DNA from: an uncultured Clostridia bacterium | GTDB lineage: Bacteria; Bacillota; Clostridia; TANB77; CAG-508 | DNA length: 32,447 nt | Direction of reading: 5' to 3' | Assembly: GCA_944388695.1 (NCBI GenBank) | Contig: CALXJT010000015.1 | Span: 1-32,447, forward strand | Shown: in pieces, positions 1-6,669 of the stretch | Position numbering within the stretch: position 1 is the stretch's first letter | How the letters are laid out: each line of letters opens with the position of its first letter | The notes under the pieces: generated by a model | The model's input: the letters and a program-made list of their open reading frames with translations, nothing else | Database searches by the model: none | Told to the model about the DNA's origin: nothing | Translations under genes and position numbers: made by a program

Positions 1-76
1 GTGGGACTCGAACCCACACGCCATTGCTGACAACAGATTTTGAGTCTGCCCCGTCTACCAATTCCAGCACACCGGC
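1..76 (-). tRNA. tRNA-Leu (anticodon CAA), 3' end beyond the window
   Basis: Read on the minus strand, the sequence starts with the acceptor half GCCGGTG, then a D-arm with GGAATTGGTAGAC, an anticodon stem GCAGA/TCTGT round the loop CTCAAAA (anticodon CAA, decoding UUG), a long variable arm typical of leucine tRNAs, and the T-arm GTGGGTTCGAGTCCCAC. The window ends right after the T-arm, so the 3' acceptor strand is missing. The long variable arm and the CAA anticodon agree on Leu. Confidence 0.95.
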
Positions 77-204
77 AAATCTTTTTATATACTACCACAC
101 TTTTATAAAAAAGTCTACAAATTTATAAAATTTTTTAATATTTATTATTTATTATTTCCCACATCTAAAAATACACTACATCAATAGAAAACTTCCCCAA
201 AATG

Positions 205-251
205 TATAAAAACACTTGACTATATAGCTTAATAAAAACTACATAGCCAAG
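205..251 (-). terminator. probable intrinsic terminator after the 74-residue gene
   Basis: On the minus strand an imperfect stem, CTTGgCTATgTAG pairing with CTAtATAGtCAAG, is followed by TGTTTTTAT. It lies about 15 bases beyond the stop of the gene at 267-491. The mismatches in the stem keep this uncertain. Confidence 0.5.
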
Positions 252-266
252 CTGAATTATAAAAAA

Positions 267-491
267 TTATCTGGGTTCCATTATTATCCGCACGCTAGAA
301 GCATATGTTATTCTTAATTTTAATCTTGACATGATTTTTAACACATCTTCCTCATATATTCCGTCCTCAAAGTAGCATGAAACATTTCCTCGTTTAAACT
401 TTACACTGTTCTTTCCTTTATAAACTTTATTTATGACACTTTTTGCCCGATTTACAGAAACTGTTTTGCCCTGGATAATAATAATCTTCAT
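267..491 (-). CDS. small protein of unknown function, 74 aa
   Basis: Not recognised. A short basic protein that starts with a hydrophobic beta-like stretch (MKIIIIQGKTV) and has one cysteine; it has no signal peptide or membrane segment. The start is well supported: AGGAGGGTGA lies just upstream of the ATG, preceded by a near-consensus promoter (TTGACC, 17 bases, TATAAT at 523-551), and a terminator-like stem follows the stop. It is therefore a monocistronic gene. The 12 bases beside its -10 box recur beside the -10 box of the small gene at 9468-9728, which hints at shared control. It is likely a soluble small domain protein, function unknown. Confidence 0.75.
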   Translation of the reverse strand: MKIIIIQGKTVSVNRAKSVINKVYKGKNSVKFKRGNVSCYFEDGIYEEDVLKIMSRLKLRITYASSVRIIMEPR

Positions 492-522
492 ATAGTCACC
501 CTCCTATACATTTTATGTAACC

Positions 523-551
523 ATTATATTACTTTCTGAAATAAAGGTCAA
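523..551 (-). promoter_or_regulatory. sigma-A type promoter of the 74-residue gene
   Basis: On the minus strand TTGACC (546-551) and TATAAT (523-528) are spaced by 17 bases. The motif ATGGTTACATAA (513-524) overlaps the downstream edge of the -10 box. The same 12-mer, in the opposite orientation, sits just after the -10 box at 9772-9777, so it may be an operator. Confidence 0.7.
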
Positions 552-698
552 TAGTTTTAACTCTATATTTTTACTTTTTTTAATTTTTATCTTCCTACCT
601 ATCGGTAATGCAGAAAAAAATAATATTCTAATTTTTTTAATTTATTAAAATATATGACTTTGTGAAGATTTTTCTTCTGTTTGGCTTTTTTTATCTTT

Positions 699-728
699 TT
701 GTCGAATATATATTCACATTTTTATAAT
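699..728 (+). promoter_or_regulatory. promoter of the secreted 198-residue protein
   Basis: TTGTCG (699-704) and TATAAT (723-728) are spaced by 18 bases, upstream of the plus-strand gene at 825. The predicted leader is about 90 bases long and holds a perfect 22-base palindrome at 753-774. Confidence 0.6.
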
Positions 729-752
729 GTCCTCGTATTTTATTAGTTCTTT

Positions 753-774
753 AACTACTTTATATAAAGTAGTT
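753..774. promoter_or_regulatory. 22-base perfect palindrome in the leader of the secreted protein
   Basis: The arms AACTACTTTAT and ATAAAGTAGTT are fully complementary. The site lies between the promoter at 699-728 and the ribosome site AAAGGAGGAAAA at about 810. It could be a dimeric repressor operator or an mRNA hairpin; the sequence does not decide between them. Confidence 0.5.
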
Positions 775-824
775 TTAGATAGTAACATTTAACGATTTCA
801 TTTATCAAAAAGGAGGAAAACATT

Positions 825-1421
825 ATGAGAAAAATGAAATCCAAAAACTTAAAGCGGATTGCTTTGAGTTTAGCAACTGTTGTAACACTTGGTACATTTT
901 CTGCAATTCCTACTTTGGCAGCTGAAAATGTAAACAATGCAAGTGAGTCCAAACAAACAATTAATGAGAATGTTGATTCAAAATTAGTGTGCGACGAAAC
1001 TGAACAAGTTTCATACAGTGATTTATCAACACTTTCAGAAGTCGGACTCTACGCAGGTACAGAAACCTGGTATGGCGGTTCAGCACTGGCTGGAGACTAC
1101 ACCTTTGAAAACAACAATCTTACACCAGTAAAGACAATGGGACAATCAGGAACTCTGCGAATTTCCGGTTCATTCTATGGAGCTGATGGTTATGCTTCAG
1201 CAAGTCCAATTAAGCTGACTGTACAAATCCGCTCTACTTCAGGAGCTATATTAGCAGAAACAAGCGTTAATGACAGTAGATCTGGAAGTACTCCATTTTC
1301 TGTTTCATGTCATGTATCACAGGGACAGCGAATTCAAATCTTTTTTGATGCTAGCAGCATAAGCAATCCACCAGGAATTTACCGCGAGGCACATGTTACA
1401 TATTACAGACACTTATACTAA
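825..1421 (+). CDS. secreted protein of unknown function, 198 aa
   Basis: The N-terminus is a classical signal peptide: basic MRKMKSKNLKR, a hydrophobic core (ALSLATVVTLGTFSAI) and a likely cut after TLA-A near residue 33. The mature part has a Ser/Asn-rich linker and, from about residue 75, a Gly/Ser/Thr-rich region with alternating hydrophobics that suggests a small beta-sandwich; two cysteines are seen (about residues 56 and 158). There is no sorting motif, so it is probably released. AAAGGAGGAAAA gives a strong start at 825. Its base composition is clearly richer in G+C than its neighbours and it is alone on the plus strand between its own promoter and terminator, which suggests recent acquisition. 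I do not recognise the family. Confidence 0.85.
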   Translation: MRKMKSKNLKRIALSLATVVTLGTFSAIPTLAAENVNNASESKQTINENVDSKLVCDETEQVSYSDLSTLSEVGLYAGTETWYGGSALAGDYTFENNNLTPVKTMGQSGTLRISGSFYGADGYASASPIKLTVQIRSTSGAILAETSVNDSRSGSTPFSVSCHVSQGQRIQIFFDASSISNPPGIYREAHVTYYRHLY

Positions 1422-1456
1422 TTACATAAAATAATTTTATAAAGTAAGATAAAAAT

Positions 1457-1498
1457 AATAGTTGGGACAAAACCTCATCAGGTTTTATCCCAACTATT
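1457..1498. terminator. strong intrinsic terminator, usable on both strands
   Basis: AATAGTTGGGA-c-AAAACCT pairs with AGGTTTT-a-TCCCAACTATT round a four-base loop, followed by TTTCTTCTT on the plus strand and by ATTTTTATC on the minus strand. It ends the secreted-protein gene and also faces the anti-sigma gene at 1609. Confidence 0.85.
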
Positions 1499-1608
1499 TC
1501 TTCTTAAAATGATATTAACTTTTGACAACTTCTCAAATAATATATACCTTTTAATATTACAGTTTCTTAAAATTCATAATAAAAATAAACTTCTTTTTTT
1601 AACATTTA

Positions 1609-2754
1609 TTACATTATTTCTTTACCTCCTAATATTTCACTTGTAGTTGCATCAATATAATACTCTTTATTGACATTTTCTAAAGTATTAGCCGTATTTT
1701 CAAAATGTCTAATTTTAACTATCCAAACATTTCTAATTTTCTCATGATTCATCATATATAATATATTATCCTCTATCTTACTATTATCAATATGTATATT
1801 GTTCTCAAGTTGATATATATACTCATTAGCTTTCCTAATTCCCAATTCAACAGATACCTCTTTTATATCATTAGTTGTAAACTCTAATTCTTTATCCCTT
1901 GCCACTTTTATTGCATGTTCTTCAGTAACTTCAATTGGATTTTCGTCAAATGTTCCCTCTCTAACATTGTTAATTGCTCTAATTTTCAACTCTCCCTCAC
2001 TCACAAAAAAACTAACATCTACAAACTCATAAGGATTACAAACATCACCATACATTTTTCCATATTTAGCTTCCCACATTTCAACTAATTCATTATTAAG
2101 CATATAATCCATTTCATCACAGCTCATAAATTCGTAATTACCATTACTATAATTTAATTCATTAAATATATTATCCGCATATTCTTTTGCTAGTTCACTC
2201 TCTACATCATCTACTGAAATATCTTTATTTACACTTACCCCTTTATCCTTAAAACTATTTAGCTCGCCCGTTCTAGCACTAATACTAATATCATATCCTT
2301 TTTCTTCATCAATATCTGTTTTCATAGAATAATATTCACCATTTGTTTTATTAACATCATCCTTCAATTCTACCTGAACAATCTCTTGCTTTCCATATCC
2401 CAAGTTTTCTAAAATTTCATAAGCTTTTGTTCTAGCTTCATCTTCTGTAATCAATTCTCCTCTTCTATCTACAGGAACTTCAATATTTGCTAAAGTTTCT
2501 TGTAATTCCTGATAAGTATATTCTCTTGGTTCTTTCCAAACTTTCTCATATGCAATTACACCAGCAAAAACTGTCCCACCTATTACCACTATTAAAGTAC
2601 ATGTAACAGATAATACTCTTAATATTTTATACTTATATATCCTCATTCTTGCTTGAGGACTTTTTAATGCTTTTTGTACAATATTTTTATATCTTTTAGG
2701 CTCTTGCAATTCTTTATCTAACATTTCTTTTATATACCTGTCAATCTTGTCCAT
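1609..2754 (-). CDS. membrane-anchored anti-sigma factor-like protein with PepSY-like repeats, 381 aa
   Basis: Probably restrains the ECF sigma factor encoded just upstream, with which it overlaps by 14 bases (2741-2754). The layout is that of a type II membrane protein: a basic cytoplasmic part (residues 1-43), one membrane span (about 44-68, VLSVTCTLIVVIGGTVFAGV), then a large extracytoplasmic part. That part seems to hold two PepSY-like units. The first starts at ITEDEARTKAYEILENLG and ends at YDISISARTGEL. The second starts at VTEEHAIKVARDK and ends at EYYIDATTSEILGG. Its ribosome site AAAAGGAGGTAA lies inside the sigma gene, so translation is coupled. No zinc anti-sigma HxxxCxxC motif is present. 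The role is inferred from context. Confidence 0.75.
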   Translation of the reverse strand: MDKIDRYIKEMLDKELQEPKRYKNIVQKALKSPQARMRIYKYKILRVLSVTCTLIVVIGGTVFAGVIAYEKVWKEPREYTYQELQETLANIEVPVDRRGELITEDEARTKAYEILENLGYGKQEIVQVELKDDVNKTNGEYYSMKTDIDEEKGYDISISARTGELNSFKDKGVSVNKDISVDDVESELAKEYADNIFNELNYSNGNYEFMSCDEMDYMLNNELVEMWEAKYGKMYGDVCNPYEFVDVSFFVSEGELKIRAINNVREGTFDENPIEVTEEHAIKVARDKELEFTTNDIKEVSVELGIRKANEYIYQLENNIHIDNSKIEDNILYMMNHEKIRNVWIVKIRHFENTANTLENVNKEYYIDATTSEILGGKEIM

Positions 2755-3331
2755 CTCTTTTACCTCCTTTTAATTTATTTCTTCCTCTAAATAAATTTGT
2801 CTTTACTGTATTTGGATTCATCTTTTGTATTTTACTTATCATATCTGTAGAAAAGTCTTCTTGATATTTTAATAACATTGTTGCTTTCTCCTTTTTGTTT
2901 AGATCTTTATTTTCTTTAATGGCTCTTATAAAATCTATTTTAAATTCAACTTCAGATATTTCATCAACATTATCTTTAACTAGCTTCATATATTTTGCTT
3001 CAGAATCCATATACACATCTAATGGTACTTCATTCAATTTATTTCTTTTTTTCATTAAACTCGCCATCTTATTATACAAAATTGTATATAACCAAGCTTT
3101 AAATGCTTTTGGATTTCTTAAGTCCTCTATCTTACAAAAAACTTCTGTTGCAACCATTTGTACAATATCTTCAGCATCTTCTTTATTAAAGTTTAATGAT
3201 AGATATGCTATTTTATAGATTTTTTCATAATTTCTTCTTATCAATTCATTAAATGCTAATATAGCTTCTTCCTGGTTGCCTCTCATATTTTGTGCTTTTA
3301 GTACAACTTCTTCCTCTTCCAGTTCTTCCAT
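2741..3331 (-). CDS. RNA polymerase ECF-type sigma-70 family sigma factor, 196 aa
   Basis: Directs RNA polymerase to a specific regulon. Region 2 is visible at about residues 30-95: YEKIYKIAYLSLNFNKEDAE, DIVQMVATEVFCKI and KAFKAWLYTILYNKMASLMK, matching the family's D-A-x-D-I-V-Q and W-L-x-x-I-x-x-N motifs. Region 4 is at about 135-190, with a helix-turn-helix reading FSTDMISKIQKMNPNTVKTN then LFRGRNKLK. The ribosome site GGAGATAGAAATG fixes the start. The next gene starts inside this one and encodes the likely anti-sigma protein. The acidic N-terminus (MEELEEEEVV) is longer than in minimal ECF factors. Confidence 0.9.
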   Translation of the reverse strand: MEELEEEEVVLKAQNMRGNQEEAILAFNELIRRNYEKIYKIAYLSLNFNKEDAEDIVQMVATEVFCKIEDLRNPKAFKAWLYTILYNKMASLMKKRNKLNEVPLDVYMDSEAKYMKLVKDNVDEISEVEFKIDFIRAIKENKDLNKKEKATMLLKYQEDFSTDMISKIQKMNPNTVKTNLFRGRNKLKGGKRDGQD

Positions 3332-3388
3332 TTCTATCTCCTTTATAATTTAGAACTATATAAAAATTCACTTTTTGCTAATATATAA

Positions 3389-3571
3389 TTATAGGAAATA
3401 TCTGTATGTTAATAGATGTTTTTGAGCTCTATTATTATAACAAAAAGTTTTTAATTTTTCTTGCTTTTTAACTTTTTTTAACATAGCAGAGATTATTTCT
3501 TTTGTAACAGTTTTAATGCTAGATATTACTTGGTTTTCAGTTCTTTTTTTAATAAAAATTTTTTTATTCAT
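3389..3571 (-). CDS. possible small cationic peptide, 60 aa
   Basis: Not recognised. A lysine-rich peptide with an amphipathic stretch (VISSIKTVTKEIISAMLKKV) and a single cysteine near residue 44. Support is a good ribosome site (AAGAGGTGATATG) and a position 57 bases ahead of the sigma gene in the same direction, so it may open that transcript. Against it are the low-complexity composition and the absence of a signal peptide. It might be a regulatory peptide or a chance ORF. Confidence 0.4.
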   Translation of the reverse strand: MNKKIFIKKRTENQVISSIKTVTKEIISAMLKKVKKQEKLKTFCYNNRAQKHLLTYRYFL

Positions 3572-3621
3572 ATCACCTCTTAATTTGAATCTTCCATATT
3601 CGAATAATAATTATTATTCAT

Positions 3622-3816
3622 TTACGATTTCTGATAATAAATTTTTTCTTTATTATCAATTATGTCTCTATCCCCTGGCATTCTAGTATTTGAAAGAAAT
3701 AATTCAAAATTATAATCTTTGCTATTTAGTCCCTCTATTATATAAGAGTCTTTTTTTTGGATTTTGGTTTCACTTTTTAAAAAATTTTTTAAATTTTTTT
3801 CGTATTTTCGTATTAT
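3622..3816 (-). pseudogene. start-less open frame, possible gene remnant
   Basis: A 64-codon open frame on the minus strand ends with the protein-like text FELFLSNTRMPGDRDIIDN. It has no usable start codon until codon 46 and no ribosome site. It may be the tail of a gene lost at 3820-4015. The rest of the 3572-4075 spacer is AT-rich and holds only the short tandem repeat at 3896 and the terminator at 4021. Confidence 0.25.
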
Positions 3817-3895
3817 TTATTCATATTTTTTTAATAACTAGTATTTTTATATGGTTTTTTTTGTTAAATCATAAATATTAATTAAAGAAATTTTT

Positions 3896-3928
3896 AGTAT
3901 TAAATTAGTATTAAATTAGTATTAAATT
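3896..3928. repeat. three tandem copies of the 11-mer AGTATTAAATT
   Basis: Three exact consecutive copies of AGTATTAAATT lie in the non-coding spacer between the sigma locus and the sortase gene. They are most simply slippage products in an AT-rich spacer; no partner feature suggests an iteron role. Confidence 0.8.
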
Positions 3929-4020
3929 TATTAACTTTTATCAAAATTTTTTACTATGATTTCTCATAAAACTACATCATGAAATATAACATTAGTAGTT
4001 CATATAATTTTAAAAAAGAT

Positions 4021-4066
4021 AAAAATATCCTTCCAAAGTATTTCTATATCTTTGAAGGATATTTTT
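4021..4066. terminator. intrinsic terminator of the sortase operon
   Basis: AAAAATATCCTTC-c-AAAG pairs with CTTTGAAGGATATTTTT, with one bulged base. On the minus strand the stem closes directly into a T-tract, nine bases beyond the sortase stop codon. Confidence 0.8.
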
Positions 4067-4075
4067 ATAAATTTT

Positions 4076-4948
4076 TCACTCTATTTTTCTTCCAATTACA
4101 GCAAATCTTCCATCTTTAACATGATATGAACATGTAGACAATGTAATCAATTGTTCTCCATATCGAGCCGTCGCTTCAATATTGTATAATGATTCATTTT
4201 TTGCATTTTGTACAAATTCATTATACTGTTGTTCTGTTTCTGCATTTACAAAATAATAATATCTAAAAACATTTTTCTCTGATTTATAAAATACTCTTGT
4301 TTTTAAAACTGCTATAATTTCATACTCTGCATCCTCTTTTTCTGTTGTAAAATTTATAGTTGGATGCTCCTTATAATATTGCTCACTTTCATATTTTAAT
4401 AATTCTTGAAACATTGTACCATTTTGTAAATTATGCCCATATATTAATAGATTACTACTAGGTATTTCCCAATTATAATCTTTAGTTAAAAAGATTGAAC
4501 CATTTCTAGATTTTTGTTTTTTATAATTATGTGTCATATAATATTCATTATCTTCTCCTTGTAATACAGGATAATTAATATCTGTGCCACTTATTTCAAT
4601 CCAACCTACAATATCAGAATTCTCTTGTTGTAATTTTTTTACTTTTAACATTTTTTCTGTATATGCTTTTCCCATTTTTATTCCTATATTTTTTTGACTT
4701 TTTACTTCATTAGATTCTGTGTTATCACTATTAGTTGATTCATTTTTATTAATATTTTCATTTTGATTATCTTCTATTTCTATTTCATTTACTCTTATAT
4801 CATCTAATAATTTACTTTCCTCTTCTGCTTCTCTTTTTAACGAAAAAAAATCTATAATATACATAACTGATAAAATAATCAATAAAGTTAATACAAAATA
4901 TATAAATAAATATATTTTCTTTTTCTTAACACTCTCATTTTTTTTCAT
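4076..4948 (-). CDS. srtB: class B sortase, 290 aa
   Basis: A membrane-bound transpeptidase that cuts a surface protein at its sorting signal and joins it to the cell wall. An N-terminal anchor (residues 11-32) is followed by a charged Asn-rich linker and the sortase domain from about residue 93. The catalytic residues are all visible: His172 in YGHNLQNGTMF, Cys273 in LSTCSYH and Arg281 in DGRFAVIGRK. DIVGWIEISGTDINYPVLQG and NGSIFL are typical of class B. The start is set at 4948 because GGTGATAAAAATG places the ribosome site before that ATG; an upstream GTG is unlikely. The gene just upstream encodes a protein with a PKTG sorting signal, its likely substrate. Confidence 0.93.
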   Translation of the reverse strand: MKKNESVKKKKIYLFIYFVLTLLIILSVMYIIDFFSLKREAEEESKLLDDIRVNEIEIEDNQNENINKNESTNSDNTESNEVKSQKNIGIKMGKAYTEKMLKVKKLQQENSDIVGWIEISGTDINYPVLQGEDNEYYMTHNYKKQKSRNGSIFLTKDYNWEIPSSNLLIYGHNLQNGTMFQELLKYESEQYYKEHPTINFTTEKEDAEYEIIAVLKTRVFYKSEKNVFRYYYFVNAETEQQYNEFVQNAKNESLYNIEATARYGEQLITLSTCSYHVKDGRFAVIGRKIE

Positions 4949-4991
4949 TTTTATCACCGCAAGTATTTTTTTAGGATAGACTTTAATTAGC

Positions 4992-6119
4992 CTATCCTAT
5001 TTTATCTTTCTTTCTCATATAACTAATAATTACTGCTGAAAGTAATATTACTAATATAGCTATACCTATAAAATTTGGTACACCTGTTTTTGGTGTTTCG
5101 TCTTTTTCTGTTACTACATTTTCAGGTTTATTTTCTGGTTGATTATTTTGGATTTCAGAAATTTTTACATAGATAGTTTTGTCAGCATCTATTGGTGTAT
5201 TAAAATCAAACTCATTAACATATTGTTCATCTGTATAGAATCCATCTATTTTATAATTCTCTGCTAATTTAATATGTGATTTTAATAAATCCTGTGTAAT
5301 TGTTTTTCCTAAATCTACTACTATCTTATTTGACTCTCTATTAACTACTAATGTTATTATTGCATTTTGTGTGTCTGCATTTGCTGTTACATCACTTGGA
5401 ATCGCTGTTTCAGAAATAACATTATCTGCACTATCTGTTAAAACTATATTTCCTCCTGCTACAACTACTTTATTTGTTGTTCCTTCTGCATTTGTTACTG
5501 TAAATTCTTTAACATTACCGTTTTCAGGTATACGAACTACATTTTCGCTTGAATCTGATGTTAGTATACCATTCATTGTTAGTGTTGGATTATTAGTTGC
5601 TGCTGTTCCTTTATCAATTTCTATACCATTATTTGCATTTGTACCATTATATCCCAAATGTAATTTTCTAACTTCAACATTTCCTCCGTTAGCTAAAACT
5701 CCTCCATATCTGAATCCTGTTACTGATACATTATCAAGTATTACTGTTGCTCCATCATATGATTGCACACCATATTTTGGACCATTTTGTAAATTTATGT
5801 CTTTTAGTGTAAGTTTAGCATCAGAAAATTGTGCTGTAAACATTGTTTGATTTCCTGATGTTGAAGTCCAATCACTTGAACCTGTTATAGTATATCCATT
5901 TCCGTCTATTATAAGCTCTTTTGCTATTACAATAGGTTTTGTTACAGTTATGTTATTTTGAAGCTCTACTGTATCTCCATAATCTGCACTTGAAATGGCA
6001 CTGTTTAATGTTTCTTCATCAGTAACTTTTGTTGTTGCAGCATTACTGATGCTTGGTATTATTGAAAAAATAGTTATTGTTGCTATACATAATAAAATTG
6101 ATTTTATTATTTTTTTCAT
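4992..6119 (-). CDS. cell-wall-anchored right-handed beta-helix surface protein, 375 aa
   Basis: A surface protein and the probable substrate of the adjacent sortase. Signal peptide at residues 1-27 (cut after SISNA). Residues 35-200 read like a pectate-lyase-type beta-helix, with repeated short strands (LIIDGNGYTITG, LTLKDINLQNGPKYG, VILDNVSVTGFRYGG). Residues 275-330 resemble a Listeria-Bacteroides (InlB B) repeat (IDGFYTDEQYVNEFDFNTPI, then YVKI). The C-terminus is a sorting signal: TPKTG at 342, a hydrophobic span and a basic tail RKKDK. Clostridial class B sortases accept PxTG-type signals (S/N/PPxTG in Clostridioides difficile), so this fits srtB 43 bases downstream. The start at 6119 is set by AGGAGGTGAAGAAATG. 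Confidence 0.88.
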   Translation of the reverse strand: MKKIIKSILLCIATITIFSIIPSISNAATTKVTDEETLNSAISSADYGDTVELQNNITVTKPIVIAKELIIDGNGYTITGSSDWTSTSGNQTMFTAQFSDAKLTLKDINLQNGPKYGVQSYDGATVILDNVSVTGFRYGGVLANGGNVEVRKLHLGYNGTNANNGIEIDKGTAATNNPTLTMNGILTSDSSENVVRIPENGNVKEFTVTNAEGTTNKVVVAGGNIVLTDSADNVISETAIPSDVTANADTQNAIITLVVNRESNKIVVDLGKTITQDLLKSHIKLAENYKIDGFYTDEQYVNEFDFNTPIDADKTIYVKISEIQNNQPENKPENVVTEKDETPKTGVPNFIGIAILVILLSAVIISYMRKKDKIG

Positions 6120-6221
6120 TTCTTCACCTCCTAAAACTATTTTTACCATTTTATTTTTATTTATTTACAATTCTAATTTTTTGTCAAATAAAAATTTTCC
6201 AATTTTGTGAATTTTAGAAAT

Positions 6222-6641
6222 CTAGAATATGAAAAATGAACCCCCATACATTTTTAACTCTTCAATATCCTTCCCAAATCTCTCATCTTGTATTTTTGAC
6301 TCTTCAAGTAATAATCTCCTAATTTTCAATAAATCTTCTCTAGTAATTTTAGAAAAGTCAACAGTATCATTTTTTACTTCAGTATATATTTGAAATATTC
6401 TTTCTTTCTCACTCAAATCACTATATTCATTTATTGTATATGTCTTTTCATTTTCTTGTTTTAATGTTTGATTATCAAAATTTGTTCTTGATTGTTTTAA
6501 ATTAATTTGAGACTGATTTTCATTTATATTAAATTTATTTTGGGCTATATTATCTTTCTTTGGCTTTTCTAATTGTTTTACTTTATTCTTAAAAATAAGC
6601 TTTTTAAAAAATTCTTTTATTTTAATTAATATTTTTCCCAT
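6222..6641 (-). CDS. hypothetical protein of the 734-residue-protein cassette, 139 aa
   Basis: Not recognised. A lysine-rich N-terminus that could be an amphipathic membrane-binding helix (MGKILIKIKEFFKKLIF), an Asn/Gln-rich linker (residues 20-65), and a C-terminal helical part with FSKITREDLLKIRRLLLEES and an odd aromatic tail (MYGGSFFIF). Ribosome site GAGAGGGAAAAATG. It lies 28 bases after the 734-residue protein gene, so it closes a three-gene transcript running from 9293. Confidence 0.7.
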   Translation of the reverse strand: MGKILIKIKEFFKKLIFKNKVKQLEKPKKDNIAQNKFNINENQSQINLKQSRTNFDNQTLKQENEKTYTINEYSDLSEKERIFQIYTEVKNDTVDFSKITREDLLKIRRLLLEESKIQDERFGKDIEELKMYGGSFFIF

Positions 6642-6669
6642 TTTTCCCTCTCAATATTCATATTTTTAT

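Noticed and set aside
3690-3881. Plus-strand ORF of 63 codons between the sigma and sortase loci
   Set aside because: It lies in homopolymer-rich AT sequence, has no ribosome site and encodes only Phe/Ile/Leu low-complexity text.
3896-3928. Replication iterons
   Set aside because: Only three 11-base copies, with no initiator gene or AT/DnaA-box context that would support an origin.
5371-5850. Plus-strand 159-codon ORF opposite the beta-helix gene
   Set aside because: It is the antisense shadow of a gene with a clear signal peptide and sorting signal; no ribosome site or promoter on the plus strand.
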